Assembly (NCBI GenBank): GCA_026122225.1
Contig: JANEZZ010001505.1
Location: 62,001 to 126,000 of the forward strand
DNA from: Heloderma charlesbogerti
Lineage: Eukaryota; Chordata; Lepidosauria; Squamata; Helodermatidae
Direction: 5' to 3'
Length of the DNA: 64,000 nucleotides
The position numbers and the translations under genes were made by a program. The notes under the pieces are model-generated. The model searched no databases. It worked only from the letters and a program-made list of their open reading frames with translations, and had not been told where the DNA came from. This document shows, in pieces, positions 45,601 through 56,362 of this stretch (position 1 is its first letter; each line of letters starts with the position of its first letter).

Positions 45601-48600
45601 TTCCAAGTTCTGCGATGAAACACTACAGAATAAAAGTCCTGTGAAACATGTCTGCAAACAAATGGTTTGCAAAGTAAACATTGCCAACTATTTTGTGGTT
45701 AATAAAATCTCAAGTAGATATTGATTTAGGCAGTGAATTGAATTTGCTCTGCTTTGGCAACAGCACTACATGTTTCAATGGGAAGACTTGTCGTTTGGGA
45801 CGTTACCAGGGGAGTAGAACCACACACACATTAGGGTTACTAAGCGGAAAGGAAACAATAGGAAAAATACGTAGTAGACTTTTTTCTTATTCTTTTAAAT
45901 AGTAGTGATTTTACTTCTATTCTGATCCCTAAACATTACAATTATTTAACATTGTTAGTCTCATTGGTATCTATGGGGCAATTTTTGTAAGGGCTAAGAG
46001 GACTGTATTCTTTCATCTGATAAACATTAGCATTTACTTGGAAACCAATGTGGGTGTAAGGCACATAGGGTTTTTTTTTTCTCCTTAGCAAATTCCTTCT
46101 TCACAGTCTATTGAGACAGCTGTGATTTTCTGAGTTCAACAGTTCACTGTGACCTAAAAGCATGCCTGTGTACGGTATATATAGTATGCTGAATAATGCT
46201 TCTGCTCCCATCTTTTTCATTGATGCCCAAGCATATCCACACTATAGATTTAGGCTACGGTCATATGTACACGTACCTGGGAGTAAGCCCCATTGAACTC
46301 CATGGGACTTCTGATTAAACGTGTAGGATTGCACTATTAAACTAGTTTAACCGTCAGCCCTTCTTCCCCAAGAACACTTCTAATTATAGTTCTGTTTGGG
46401 GCTACGCATCTGTAACAGAAGTTCAGTACTCTTTCCAAACTTCAGTTCTCAGGATTCTTTGTGGGGACTAAACTTGATATAAAACCGATACGATTTTGTC
46501 ATGTAGATATGCCTAACAGTGTTCACAAATTAAGGAGCTCACTATTGTGTTCATGAATTGCAATCTGTTATTTTTGCACACAGACAGGACCCAGACAATA
46601 CACTGTAATCTAGAGGTAAATGTTTCAAAGTATTTTGTGAGCAGAAAGGGATATAGTTTGTTTGCAGGGTACAAGTCCTGGCCAAAGTTTACAAAAGGAA
46701 ATTTCAGAAGAAGGTTGTTTTCATAAACCACAAAAATGTTCCTGTAACTGCATTTGTGCAATGTAAGTGTTGGGTCCCTTACAGCTCTCTTAGGAATATA
46801 AAGTTCTGCTCCCTTGTTTTGAAATTATATATTTTGAACCTGAACCAGGTGTTAATTACTGCTCAGCGTGGGATGTTTCCATAATGAGATGTAAACATTT
46901 AATTTAATTTATTTTTTTTTTAAATCCTGTATGAATTGCAGAACTAGTTCTTAAGAGAATGACTTGCTTGCCTGCACAGCTTGGAACTAGATTGCCTTCC
47001 TGATACAAATGTCAACTAGACATAAATTTTTGACCTTCGGAAGAAACACTGAACAATCCAAGCAATAGCCAGACTTACTCCCAGCCAATACCCGAGCCAT
47101 GTTTGTTGATAAATGGAAACACGGAATATATATGAGAGCTGGTTTCCTTTATTTAACCCCCTTTTAGTAATCATTACCTTCTTTCAGTCATGCCCCTATT
47201 ACATTTACACTGCCCTGCATTTTGGAATTCTCCTACAAGGTGCCGGGAGAGGATAATGCCCTTTGGAGATCGATGTTTTTAGCAGGATGTCCCCAGGTAT
47301 ACAAGAACTGCCTTGCTGGATCAAATAAAGGTCCATCCAGTTCCCAACAGAGGCCAAGGGTTGCTAACACTGGCCCAAGTGTCAGCCCCAGCATTTACTG
47401 TAAGTTTCTCTAATTGGAAATGTAATTAACTGTCATGGCTAATAGCCACTGCTAGACCTATCCTCTATGAATTTGGAACAGTGCCTACAGCAGAAGGATT
47501 TGATTTGGGATGCATAAGGGATGTAGGCAAGGGGAAATTGGTATGCTTGCCAAGCCAAGTGATTCCCCTGCATTCAAGAACTGATCATGTGCAATCTGTT
47601 AGCCCTGGACACAGTACCTCAACTCTCCCCAGTCTGCTCACTCTTAAGACCTTGTATTTTAGGCACTGGTCTGGTTGCTATAGGTAACCAGGAATTGCAT
47701 GCAGGCAAGTGAGAAGGCTTATGGAGGTGGGCTGGAGCACTCTGACCCTCCTCTGAGCCCAGTATAGAATCAAAATGGACTGCTACAGGAAGGAAGCTCC
47801 TTCCTCCACGCCCATCATAGAAATGCAGCTCTCTGTCCCTCCTCTGCCAGCCTTCATTAAGCTAGTAAAAATAAACAAATAGCTGACTATAGTAACATTT
47901 GTGGGCTTATTTACAAGGGTGCTTAAGACCACTTTATATAAGATGTAGGTTTTATATGTGAATGTAACCCCATGCGAAAACAACAAAACCTGTCTCCTTG
48001 TGCATGGAGAATTAACATGTCAAGTACATATGCTCATTTTTATTTGCAGGGAGATTTTTATTTGCAGAGAGATCACTCAAACATGAATTTCCCCCCTCCA
48101 TGTATGCATTTGCAGCCAGACTTGGAAAAGACTTTTAGAGGAAACCTGATGTTTGTTATCAACTGGTCAAAACTTTTGGGAATGGTTTGATCCTTTCACA
48201 ATGGGACATGCTGGTGTGTAGACATGGAATATTATGCAAATGTTTGAAGACTGCCTTTGCATCTGGAGGCTCAAGTAAAATTAAATATGTAAGAACTAGT
48301 AGCAGCAGCAGCTAATGAGGTTATGGCAGAAAAGCCATAATGATTATGGCAGAAAAGCCATAATGATGCACACATGGTTAAAAAAAAAAGATAATAAAAT
48401 TCAGCATAAATAATCACAGAGCTGGAAGAGACCAAAGGGCCAGCTAATCTAAGGCCTTTCCTCTTAGGAACCACTATCCAGCATCCCTCACTAATATTTC
48501 TGTGCAACCCAAGCATACCTGAGTTAGGAAACATGGGCAGGATGGTGCCAGCAGAGACGAAAGTTCAAGCAAACTAGCCAAATCTCATGTCTTACAATAA

Positions 48601-49402
48601 TATCTACTTATTCATCTTTGTAAGCTGCCGTGGGAGCCTTTTCTGGCTTAAGAGCAGGGTAAAAATGCTGTAAATAAGTGTTGCAGGGAAAACCAAACAC
48701 AGTGACAAAAGTCTATGTCAGGGGTATCTCTGAGTGCAGGGAGTAGGATAGCAGTTCAGATTCTGAAGGAGAACCATCAGACATGGGGGAGTTGTTTTCC
48801 CAGGCTAGTCCAGATATGAGTAGGCTGGCTTTTCAGGTTACAAACGTACAGATGGCTGAGCTTGAGGGTCCCTGCTCACCCCACCCCGCACCCCCGTGAG
48901 AGGCAGCGAACAGGAGATTGACCTAATAGCTGCCAGGCGCAGGCGCAGAGCAAAGAGAGAAAAGGCAGGGGCGGAACTTGTTGGGCTCAGTTGTAGCCCA
49001 ACAACAGTTTGAAAAGAAAATGTCATCTCTTTTCCATTTTGCAAATGCTCCTTACTTTATCATCTGGAGGGGAGTCTCACCACAATGAGTGATTTCAAAC
49101 TTGCATTAAAGCTAAATATAGTGATTAATTTTTAGAAGCTGAAATATTCACACATCGAAGTAAGATGTGTTTTTCTGGAAAATCCTCTGTTGTTTATCCT
49201 GATGTCATACATTACAGAAAAAGACAAACATGATGAGTTAAATTAGCACTTTCAAATGACTCCAAAACTTTAGAGTGTTGAAAAAATTAGATCTTAGAAA
49301 TTCAAGCTAAATATGAGATTTAGACTACTAAAAACTATTTTCAGAGAAATGTTTGACAGAATGTATAAAAGTAAAAGAGAAAGAAAGAGGAGAGAGAGAG
49401 GA

Positions 49403-49450
<48 letters not shown>

Positions 49451-52400
49451 AGCAGGGAGAATGGTGACTGGTTGACTTTCTTCTGATGTCACAATTCATC
49501 ACATCTCAAACAATATATCATCCCTTGACAACTGCAGAGGGACAAGCAACCAGAAAAGAAGGTGAGACCACTTTGATTTCAGGATATTTCAATTTTTAGG
49601 TATATGGCAAATTTTTAAGATGCTTCCTTGAGTGTAGCTGTAGATAAACATAGTGGTAGATTAGTTGTCAAGATCATAAGACCACAAGATCTTGAAAGAC
49701 TAGCTGGCCTGTTGTGCCATGAGCCTTCAGCAGTGACCTGCTTCATCAGATGATGAAGTCAGGATTATTGAGCTCCCACCCTATGAAGGTTAAGAGAAAT
49801 GGCTTAAGTGAGAGAGGAACCGAGGTTGCCTTGCCCCAGCCCTTCAAAGCTGATATCCACAGTCTGCTGAACCCCTCTCTTCTCCCTGGCCAGTTCTTCA
49901 GAGAGCCTTATGCATAAAGGTCAGAGCCTGTTTAGTTAATTCAATTGGGTAGCGTGTTGGACCTAGACCTAGACTGGGGAGACCCTGGTTCAAGTCCCTG
50001 TTCATTCTCTGTCAGCCTGACCTCCCTCACACAGTACTGCTCTGCAGATAAAAGATTGGGGTTGGGGGGACCATGTAGCTTGTCCTGAGTTCATTGCAGG
50101 ATGGATGGGATAAAAATATAATAAATAAAATAGCCCCATCTTTCCACCAAGAGGGCAGGAGATGGCTCAGGCCTCCCTTTTCTCTTCTAGCTCCAGTTAC
50201 GTTGGTCCTCCTAGCCAATGAACTTCTTGAAGGGGATCTTTAATGTCAAGCTTTTGTGGACAAAATCTACAACACTCCTGATAATAACATTAATATTTCA
50301 AGGGTTTCTTTGGGAGAGAAATACAATTTGTAATCTGTCCAGGAATTTTCAACAAAAGGGATAGAAAGGATACAACCTTCTCTGATGAGTCATTTTTGTT
50401 CCTTCACATAGAAAAGTAAATACCTGCTGACAGGTTAATCTTACTTATGTCATTTCTCTTTTTAGAAGCTTTACTGAACTTCCATGAGAGGGGTTTCAGT
50501 AACCATAAATTCTACTGAATCCTCCTAGGGGTTGTTCTGCTTGTCAGCGTTAGGGAACTGAGGTCCACTGGAGAAGTACAAACCCTTCCAAAATACTATG
50601 TCCAAATGTATGCATTCTTTTCATAAACACAGAAGCATTTACAGTTGTAATTAAAAGCTTTATTGAGGAATTAATTTTGTTTATAAGTTGTCAGGGATCG
50701 ATAATCCCTGGTGGGCATTGGGGTCTCTTTATAATATATCTTTATAAGATTTATTGTCTGATGGGAAATGTTTTGGCGGAATCAGTGAGGCCTAAAACGT
50801 TTGCTTGTTTGTTGTATCTTGGTATAGCTTCCTTACACTACATGAAATTGTACCAGCCCAAGATAGTTCATCTGAGACTTGTGGCTTAGAAAAGGGACAG
50901 GAAACCTGGTGCACTCCAAATGTTTTGGACTACAACTCCTTTCAACTCCAGCCAATATGGCCAATGGTCAAGAATTATGTGAGTTACAGCCCAAAATATC
51001 TGGAGGACACCAGGTTGCCTACCTCAGTCTTAGAGTCAATGAGGGTGGTAGAATTTTGGATTGTACCATTTCAGAGTGAAGTGGGAGGACTGCATTTTAA
51101 ATTCTCTCCATATAAACTTGCATGTAGCAAACTAGAGAAAAAAGTTAGTGTAGTATAGGTTAATGTAGACATCTCCCTCATGTGCTAGTTTACTACATGC
51201 AGGAAGCTATTAATGTAGGGGAGCATTCAGTAATATGACACCCTACATGCAGTCTGAGGAGTTATAGTCCAGAATTCTATCACCACATACTACTAGCCCT
51301 TTTCTCATCTTCCCACCACATATATATTGAATAGGTGGTTGAGCATGCAAGCTCTTCCTGCCCGCCGCAACATCTGTGAATTGAGAGGACTGTGAGAATG
51401 GGATGCTCCTTGTGTACAACTATATATGTGTCAGCTCTGTGCACACTATCTGGAACCCTGATTGCATAGGGTTCTCAGTCATGTGGAAGAGCCTAGGTAT
51501 GGGCAGTTGTCCATGTGTAGAGCCTGTTCTCACCTTCCTCTAAAATGCATTCAGGAGCAGGCCAATGAGAGCTATCCTTCTTCCCCTTCATGTATTCAGT
51601 ATATGTCTGGAGGAGAAGTGATAAGAGCTATCCTGTAATGTTTAGATGAGCTTTTTGAGATACCAGGCTTGTTCAAAACTTACCTAACAGAAATGAGCAG
51701 TGTTATTGAAGGTGGATGGACCCTTCAATTCAAGGAACTTACTTTAAAATTATCCTCAGTGACAAATGGTAGGGAATAGCATGTTAATGATTTGTAACCT
51801 GTCAGTGGAATTATGTTGGTACAGAGTGGCACATTGCTGCCCGGCTTGAAAGAGATGTCACCACAACAGCAGACATTACCAGTACTGGCAGCTGCTTTGA
51901 CTAAAATCATTGAACCTTATTGGAGGAATACAGGAATTTCGCATAAACCTCCCCAGTGAAGTCCACAGCCAATTGAACCAGTTTTGTTCCAATGAGAGGT
52001 CGGAAGCTATTTTTATCCAATAATTGACACATAACTTTGCTCTTCTGGGCCTTTGGTTGTCTTGTTCTTGTAATTTTTTTTACAAACTTCAGCAAAGTCA
52101 TTCACAATTTACTTTTTGTTAACATTTCATTTTCTTGTCCATAGAGAGAGCAATCCTATGCGCCCTAGACAGTGTCTGCGGAATTGTTCGGTTTCTGGGA
52201 TTCGAGGTTGGAAACAGGGCTCTGGCCTTGGAGCCCAGAAACTGCCCCCCCCCTTCCCCCCTTGGAGCCAACACATTTCTGGCTACATCTCCGTGCTCAG
52301 AAACAGAGCGTGGAGATGGGGGAAAGGGGTGATCCCAGGGGCAGGAAGGGGAGGCCAGGGAAGCTGCGTCATGCAGCTTTCTATGCATGCCCCAGCCTCC

Positions 52401-55400
52401 TTCCCTCTCGCTCAGAAGTGCCATGGCTAGATGGGCAAACTTGCCCCAAAATGCAAGGTGGCCAGAGCGCTGGCTGCCCTGCGTTGGATTCTCAGCAGCC
52501 TCTGACTTCAGATGCTGCCGAGTACCTCCATAGGATTGTGCCCTAAATCTTTTCTGGCATCAATAACAAAGAGACTCCTTTATTTTAGTATGTAATGCTA
52601 AAAGAGATCTAGTGAGATACATTAATATACTTCCAGGAGATCTGCAAACATTATCCGTGATAAGCCATCAATACTGGTAGAAAAAGTGGATAAGGAGAGA
52701 AAGAGTGACGATAGGATGAGTTGTGGCACAATGAGCATCGCCTCAAAGCAGACTGAAGAGTAAAGTCACTTAGATCTAACATTGTACTCTAGTGGGGCCA
52801 TAGTTCAGTGGTAGAACTATGCTTTGCACATTGAAGATTGTAGGTTCTGTTAAATTAAAGAATTATCTTGTATAGCAGTGCTAGAAAAGGAGCCACCACT
52901 GGGACCAATCTTGTACTACATATTTTTTACCTAGGGTAAGACAGCACTGTGTTTGCGGGACAGCAAGATGTTTCTCTTGCCACAATTCTTGGAAAGCTGG
53001 ATTGGAAAGCTGAATTTTGGAATTAGAAAAATGTATGCAAAACAAGCACATGGATATAAATGTAATTTGGTCTGATTGCATAACGTAGGTTCCTTTTGCA
53101 TAGAATTTTGTGCTAACAATAACATACATAGCTTTTTATTAAAAGCCTTTTCAGTCCTGAAAGTTTCAGGATGTAATCTCAACTCCACTCCTCCAGCCCT
53201 AATTGGTGCTTGTACTACCTTTGATTAATGTTTTCTTCATTTGTCTTTTGTTGTCTTTGTTGTTAAATCCCAGGCGCCACCGTTGCCCTCATAATCCCAC
53301 AAGGATTTATGACCATGGAGGAGAGTCGAGCCTCATGACAGAATACGTAGACAAATATCCTCTGTATGGCAATGTTCCTCCTGCCCAGAGCCTCAAGCCC
53401 AAGCAGGAATATGAAAGCCATGGAGGGAAAATGGAAGGCATCACAACTTTCAAGTAAATATTTCACAGTCATAGATAGAAGTTGGGGCCCCCAAGAAATC
53501 ATGGTGAGGAGATGGATGGGATGGAGGATTAGTGAGATTTGGCTCTGGGTAAGCATGTGACCGATTTTAATCAGAAACATTAAATGGCCGGTGAAATAAC
53601 TTCACCTATTTGTTGCGTGATTAAAGAAATCATAGTCAGTCAATTGTATTATTTATAGAGAAAATCTGCCGAAAAGTGCAGAAAACAATAAGTCAGAAGG
53701 AAAAGAAGCATTCTTTGTTTTTAAAAATGCATGTATGTAACATAACTCAAGTACGCTGTTCAAGTACTTGAAAAGGTTGCCACAGAGAGGAAGGCCGGGA
53801 TCTCTTCTTGATCATCCCAGATTGCAGGACATGGAATAATGGGCTCAAGTTACAGGAAGCCAGATTCTGGCTGAACCTCAGGAAAAGCTTCCTGTTAGAG
53901 CAATACAACAATAGAACCAATTACCTAGGGAGGTAGTGGGCTCTCCCACACTAGAGGCATTCAAGATGAAGCTGGATAGCCACTTGTCAGGGATGCTCTG
54001 ACTTGGATTCCTTCATTGAGCAGGGGGTTGGACTCGATGGTCTTGTGGGCCCCTTCCAACCCTACTATTCTATGATTCTATGAGACACCATCTTGGAAAA
54101 ACATGGTATTGTGTGTGTGAGAGAAGGGGAATTGCCTCTTCTAAGCTGGCACCTGCTATCCACAGTTTTCATAGGTACTTGAATGAAACATAATAGGGAT
54201 TTTTCAGTCTCCTGCGCTATTAACAGGGCCACCATTTTCATAAATCCAAACGTTTTTATCAACCTGACAGATCGATTAAATATTACATCTCTAAGTATGT
54301 AGTATTTGGCACCAAATCCATTATGGCTTTCAAAGCGTTTGTTCTTCAATGCTTTCAATTCAGTTTTGTCAACTATTGTCACAGCTGTTGGCTATTTAAT
54401 TTCAGTGCTTTTTGCTTTCCTCCCTCCAGGTCTGACTACCTTCCATACGATGTGGCAAATCGACCTGTTCGGGTGCAAGAGGAATACAAACCAACAGCTG
54501 GAGATATTGACCTGGCAACGACTTACAGAAGAGATTATAATGCTCACAAAATAGAACCACTGATGTTAGTAAGACCTGTAGAAAGGAAATATCTTAGAGG
54601 AGGCAAACTGAATACCATACCCACTTACCAAGGTAAAAGCACATGCTACTTCTACAAAGAGAAGCAGGATGGCAGGATTGTGATGAGACAAGTTGCCATG
54701 CTGTAGAGGTAATTGTTGGCTTGGCTGGTGCAGTGCTGTCCAGGCAGTCTCCCTATAATCTGAAGGAGCCTGTTGGCAGTGGACTTTTGTTAAGTCAGGC
54801 CTCTCTAATAACGTGCACGCTGGCAGTTAGCATCACTGATGGGCTCTGAAGCAAAACCCTAGTCTCTGCTGTGGCTTCATGCATATCTACGTTGCTGACA
54901 ACCCTGTGCATGTTTATTCAGAATTAAATTCCATGAGTTCAGTCGGTTTTTATCCCTGGTAAAGGTGTTTAGGATTCCAAATGTAAACGGGTTTAATATC
55001 CAGTCCTTCTTCTCAGTGAACTCTGGGAACTGCATTTGTGTATATGTGTATTTTAGAGACGCTAGAGGTCTTTAACAAAGAATTCTGAGCACCTGCACCA
55101 AACTACAGTTCTCGGGATTTATTGAGGGGAGCCATAAAATACTATAAAACTGATAAAATTTAGTGTGGATATTCCCATACTTGGCTGTTTCTGACCCGCA
55201 GTGGTTGAAAGCAATCAAATATAACCCTACAGGTGCCACCAGTAGCAGCTTTGGTGGCCCGCTGGACACACGGTTCATGCAGACTGCAATTGATCTACCC
55301 TCCAGCCAGCGATACAGGAAATTAGCAACTCTGCCAGAATTTGTTAGTAAATATTGTTTTTGTCTTAAAGCTGACTATAGGGTCTGGGAAGTTCAAAAAA

Positions 55401-56362
55401 GGGAGCCAAATAAAGTGGAGAACACCTACCATCCTCCCACAGAAAAGTTTGGAAACACCACTACCTTTCAAGATGCCTTTTTCCCTAGGGAGCTCAGCCT
55501 CCGGAAGAGTTTTAAACCCATTGCTATGACCAAGCTCTCAGATCAGCCTTTCATCAGCGTCACGAGTCATCGCACTGATTATGTTCCTCACCAACTAGAA
55601 CCAAAAGCAAAAATGATGAAAGAAGAATACAAGCCAAACAGCCAACCATTAGAAGACATCACAACCCACCGGCGTGATTTTAGAGGGCTTGTTGCTGAAC
55701 CTCCAAAAAGTTTCAAACCCGAACATTCTAAAGTGGACCTGAAGGCTCATTTTGATGGAATCACAGAATTTCGTGATCGTTTTCAGCCATGGACAATCTC
55801 CTTACCTGAAGTCCGCAAAGCAAAAGAATATGTTCCACCAACAGGTAGCATGGAATTAAACTCCACAAGCCACCTTGATTATATTCAACATGATATCAGT
55901 CCAATTGTCCTCATGAGACCGTTAGAAAGGAGCAAGAGAAATAATGCCCCCTTCCAAGGGAACACAACCATGAGAGATGCCTTTCAAGCTTGGGATACCT
56001 ATCGGCCAGAAATTGTCAAGAGGTCCCAGGAAATTCCAAAGCCTACTGGGAAATTTGATGATATGACCACCTTCAGAGCTCATTATACACCACACAATAT
56101 TGTCCCAACTCAGAGCTGCAAACCTTCAAAGATGGCTCTGTCTAGTTCAGCACCTTTTGAAGATGGAACCATGTACCGTACAGAATATACTCTAAAGAAA
56201 CAACAGATCTGTCCAGCAACCTATCCATCTCCTCCAGGATATGTCTTTGTCAGCACGGATTCTCGTGGTCACAAATTTTTCCGCAGGGTTACACCAGATG
56301 TCAATAAGATTGCCCATACAAATGGTAATCATGTTCCAAAAGAAATAGCAGTTATATCGTAA
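42616..56362 (+). CDS. SAXO2: SAXO2, stabilizer of axonemal microtubules 2 (complete, 4 exons)
   Basis: MAP6-related protein that binds and stabilises microtubules of cilia, flagella and basal bodies. Four exons join in frame to 471 codons. The N terminus MKPPQCLCQICTCGRHRCPH carries the Cys-rich motif (CLCxxCTCGxHxCPH) that family members use for microtubule binding. About eleven Mn-type repeats follow, with a core like F-x-x-x-T-x-x-R-x-D-Y: for example GKMEGITTFKSDY, LATTYRRDY, FISVTSHRTDY, LEDITTHRRDF, FDGITEFRDRF, FDDMTTFRAHY and FEDGTMYRTEY. The C terminus has YPSPPGYVFVSTDSRGHKFF. SAXO1 is the paralogue, but adjacency to EFL1 matches SAXO2 in human. The start has A at -3. A possible poly(A) signal AATAAA is at 57012-57017. 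An upstream RFX-like site fits expression in ciliated cells. Confidence 0.93.
42666..42695. repeat. (GGCGA)n minisatellite
   Basis: Five to six tandem aggcg units starting about 10 bases after the SAXO2 exon 1 donor. Confidence 0.9.
43000..43165 (+). mobile_element. MIR-like SINE
   Basis: gaggctcacttgggggacct tgggctggtcatagccctct, core acctcacagggccgccgtga ggata, and tail ttgccttgacttctttggag. Confidence 0.7.
43375..43590 (+). mobile_element. MIR-like SINE (second copy)
   Basis: B-box-like cattcaaatccctgttcagc catgaagctcat, and tail ctgagctccttaggaaggac ... gtaataaacaaa. Confidence 0.65.
44735..44965. repeat. Foldback repeat, ~230 bp
   Basis: The two halves are imperfect inverted copies: gtaggaagggtgattttaac against gaggggttaaactccc, and tttccattggaaa with ccaccattggttc near the centre. 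This symmetry also produces open frames on both strands. Confidence 0.6.
46235..46345 (+). repeat. Dispersed repeat (gtaggattgca type)
   Basis: cacgtacctgggagtaagcc ccattgaactccatgggact and the end gtgtaggattgcac. Decayed relatives are at 35270-35345, 41700-41840, 54900-54965 and 58175-58245. Confidence 0.6.
48405..48515 (-). mobile_element. CR1-type fragment (orientation uncertain)
   Basis: aatcacagagctggaagaga ccaaagggccagctaatcta resembles the 'atagagttggaagggacc' motif of CR1-related repeats. Confidence 0.45.
49381..49451. repeat. (GAAA)n/(GA)n microsatellite
   Basis: About 14 gaaa units after a GA-rich lead-in. Confidence 0.95.
49930..50135 (+). mobile_element. MIR-like SINE
   Basis: gtagcgtgttggacctagac and B box ctggttcaagtccctgttca, a core with gtcagcctgacctccctcac, and a tail tgagttcattgcaggatgga ... 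ataataaataaa. Confidence 0.75.
50885..51033. repeat. Palindromic repeat family A
   Basis: Arms gaaacctggtgcactccaaa and tctggaggacaccaggttgc. The centre ccaatatggccaatggtcaa matches the family core. Confidence 0.75.
52145..52545. mobile_element. Long MITE-like element with 'gcaatccta' ends
   Basis: Ends gagcaatcctatgcgcccta and ccataggattgtgcccta are inverted copies, like those of the 4654-4793 hairpin. The interior is GC-rich and open on several frames. About 400 bp. Confidence 0.55.
52793..52850 (+). mobile_element. tRNA-like SINE head (truncated)
   Basis: ggggccatagttcagtggta gaactatgctttgcacattg, matching the head of the 60925 SINE. The body is missing. Confidence 0.65.
53274..53453 (+). 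CDS. SAXO2: SAXO2 coding exon 2
   Basis: The acceptor reads ttaaatcccag. The exon encodes RHRCPHNPTRIYDHGGESSL through EYVDKYPLYGNV to the first repeat GKMEGITTF, and ends in phase 2 at a GTAAAT donor. 180 nt. Confidence 0.93.
53735..54085 (+). mobile_element. CR1 LINE 3' end with ATTCTATGA tail
   Basis: Antisense-free CR1 tail: gctggatagccacttgtcag ggatgctctg, ggttggactcgatggtcttg, and the diagnostic 3' repeat attctatgattctatga. Confidence 0.9.
54430..54632 (+). CDS. SAXO2: SAXO2 coding exon 3
   Basis: Acceptor ttcctccctccag. Encodes SDYLPYDVANRPVRVQEEYK, the repeat LATTYRRDYNAHKIEPLMLV and KLNTIPTYQ. Ends in phase 1 at GTAAAA. 203 nt. Confidence 0.93.
54633..55370 (+). other. SAXO2 intron 3
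   Basis: A 738-bp intron. 54900-54965 and 55010-55165 look like decayed copies of common dispersed repeats. The last 207 bases are an open frame with the terminal exon. Confidence 0.75.
55371..56362 (+). CDS. SAXO2: SAXO2 coding exon 4 (terminal)
   Basis: Acceptor tttttgtcttaaag, then ADYRVWEVQKREPNK and eight Mn repeats to the stop codon TAA at 56360-56362. The frame stays open for about 207 bases upstream of the acceptor (from 55163). That part lacks the repeat motif, so the spliced reading is preferred. Confidence 0.94.

Larger units (their letters stand above)
42657..53273 (+). other. SAXO2 intron 1 (10.6 kb)
   Basis: Begins with a GGCGA minisatellite, then MIR-like SINEs, several foldback elements, a CR1-like fragment and a GAAA tract, each listed. 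No further SAXO2 coding sequence is needed, because exons 1 and 2 join in frame. Stretches such as 45000-46200 and 46350-48300 show nothing recognisable. Confidence 0.75.

Noticed and set aside
52116..52546. Several overlapping open frames of 100-124 codons on both strands
   Set aside because: They fall inside a GC-rich MITE-like element; the frames overlap each other and show no coding pattern.
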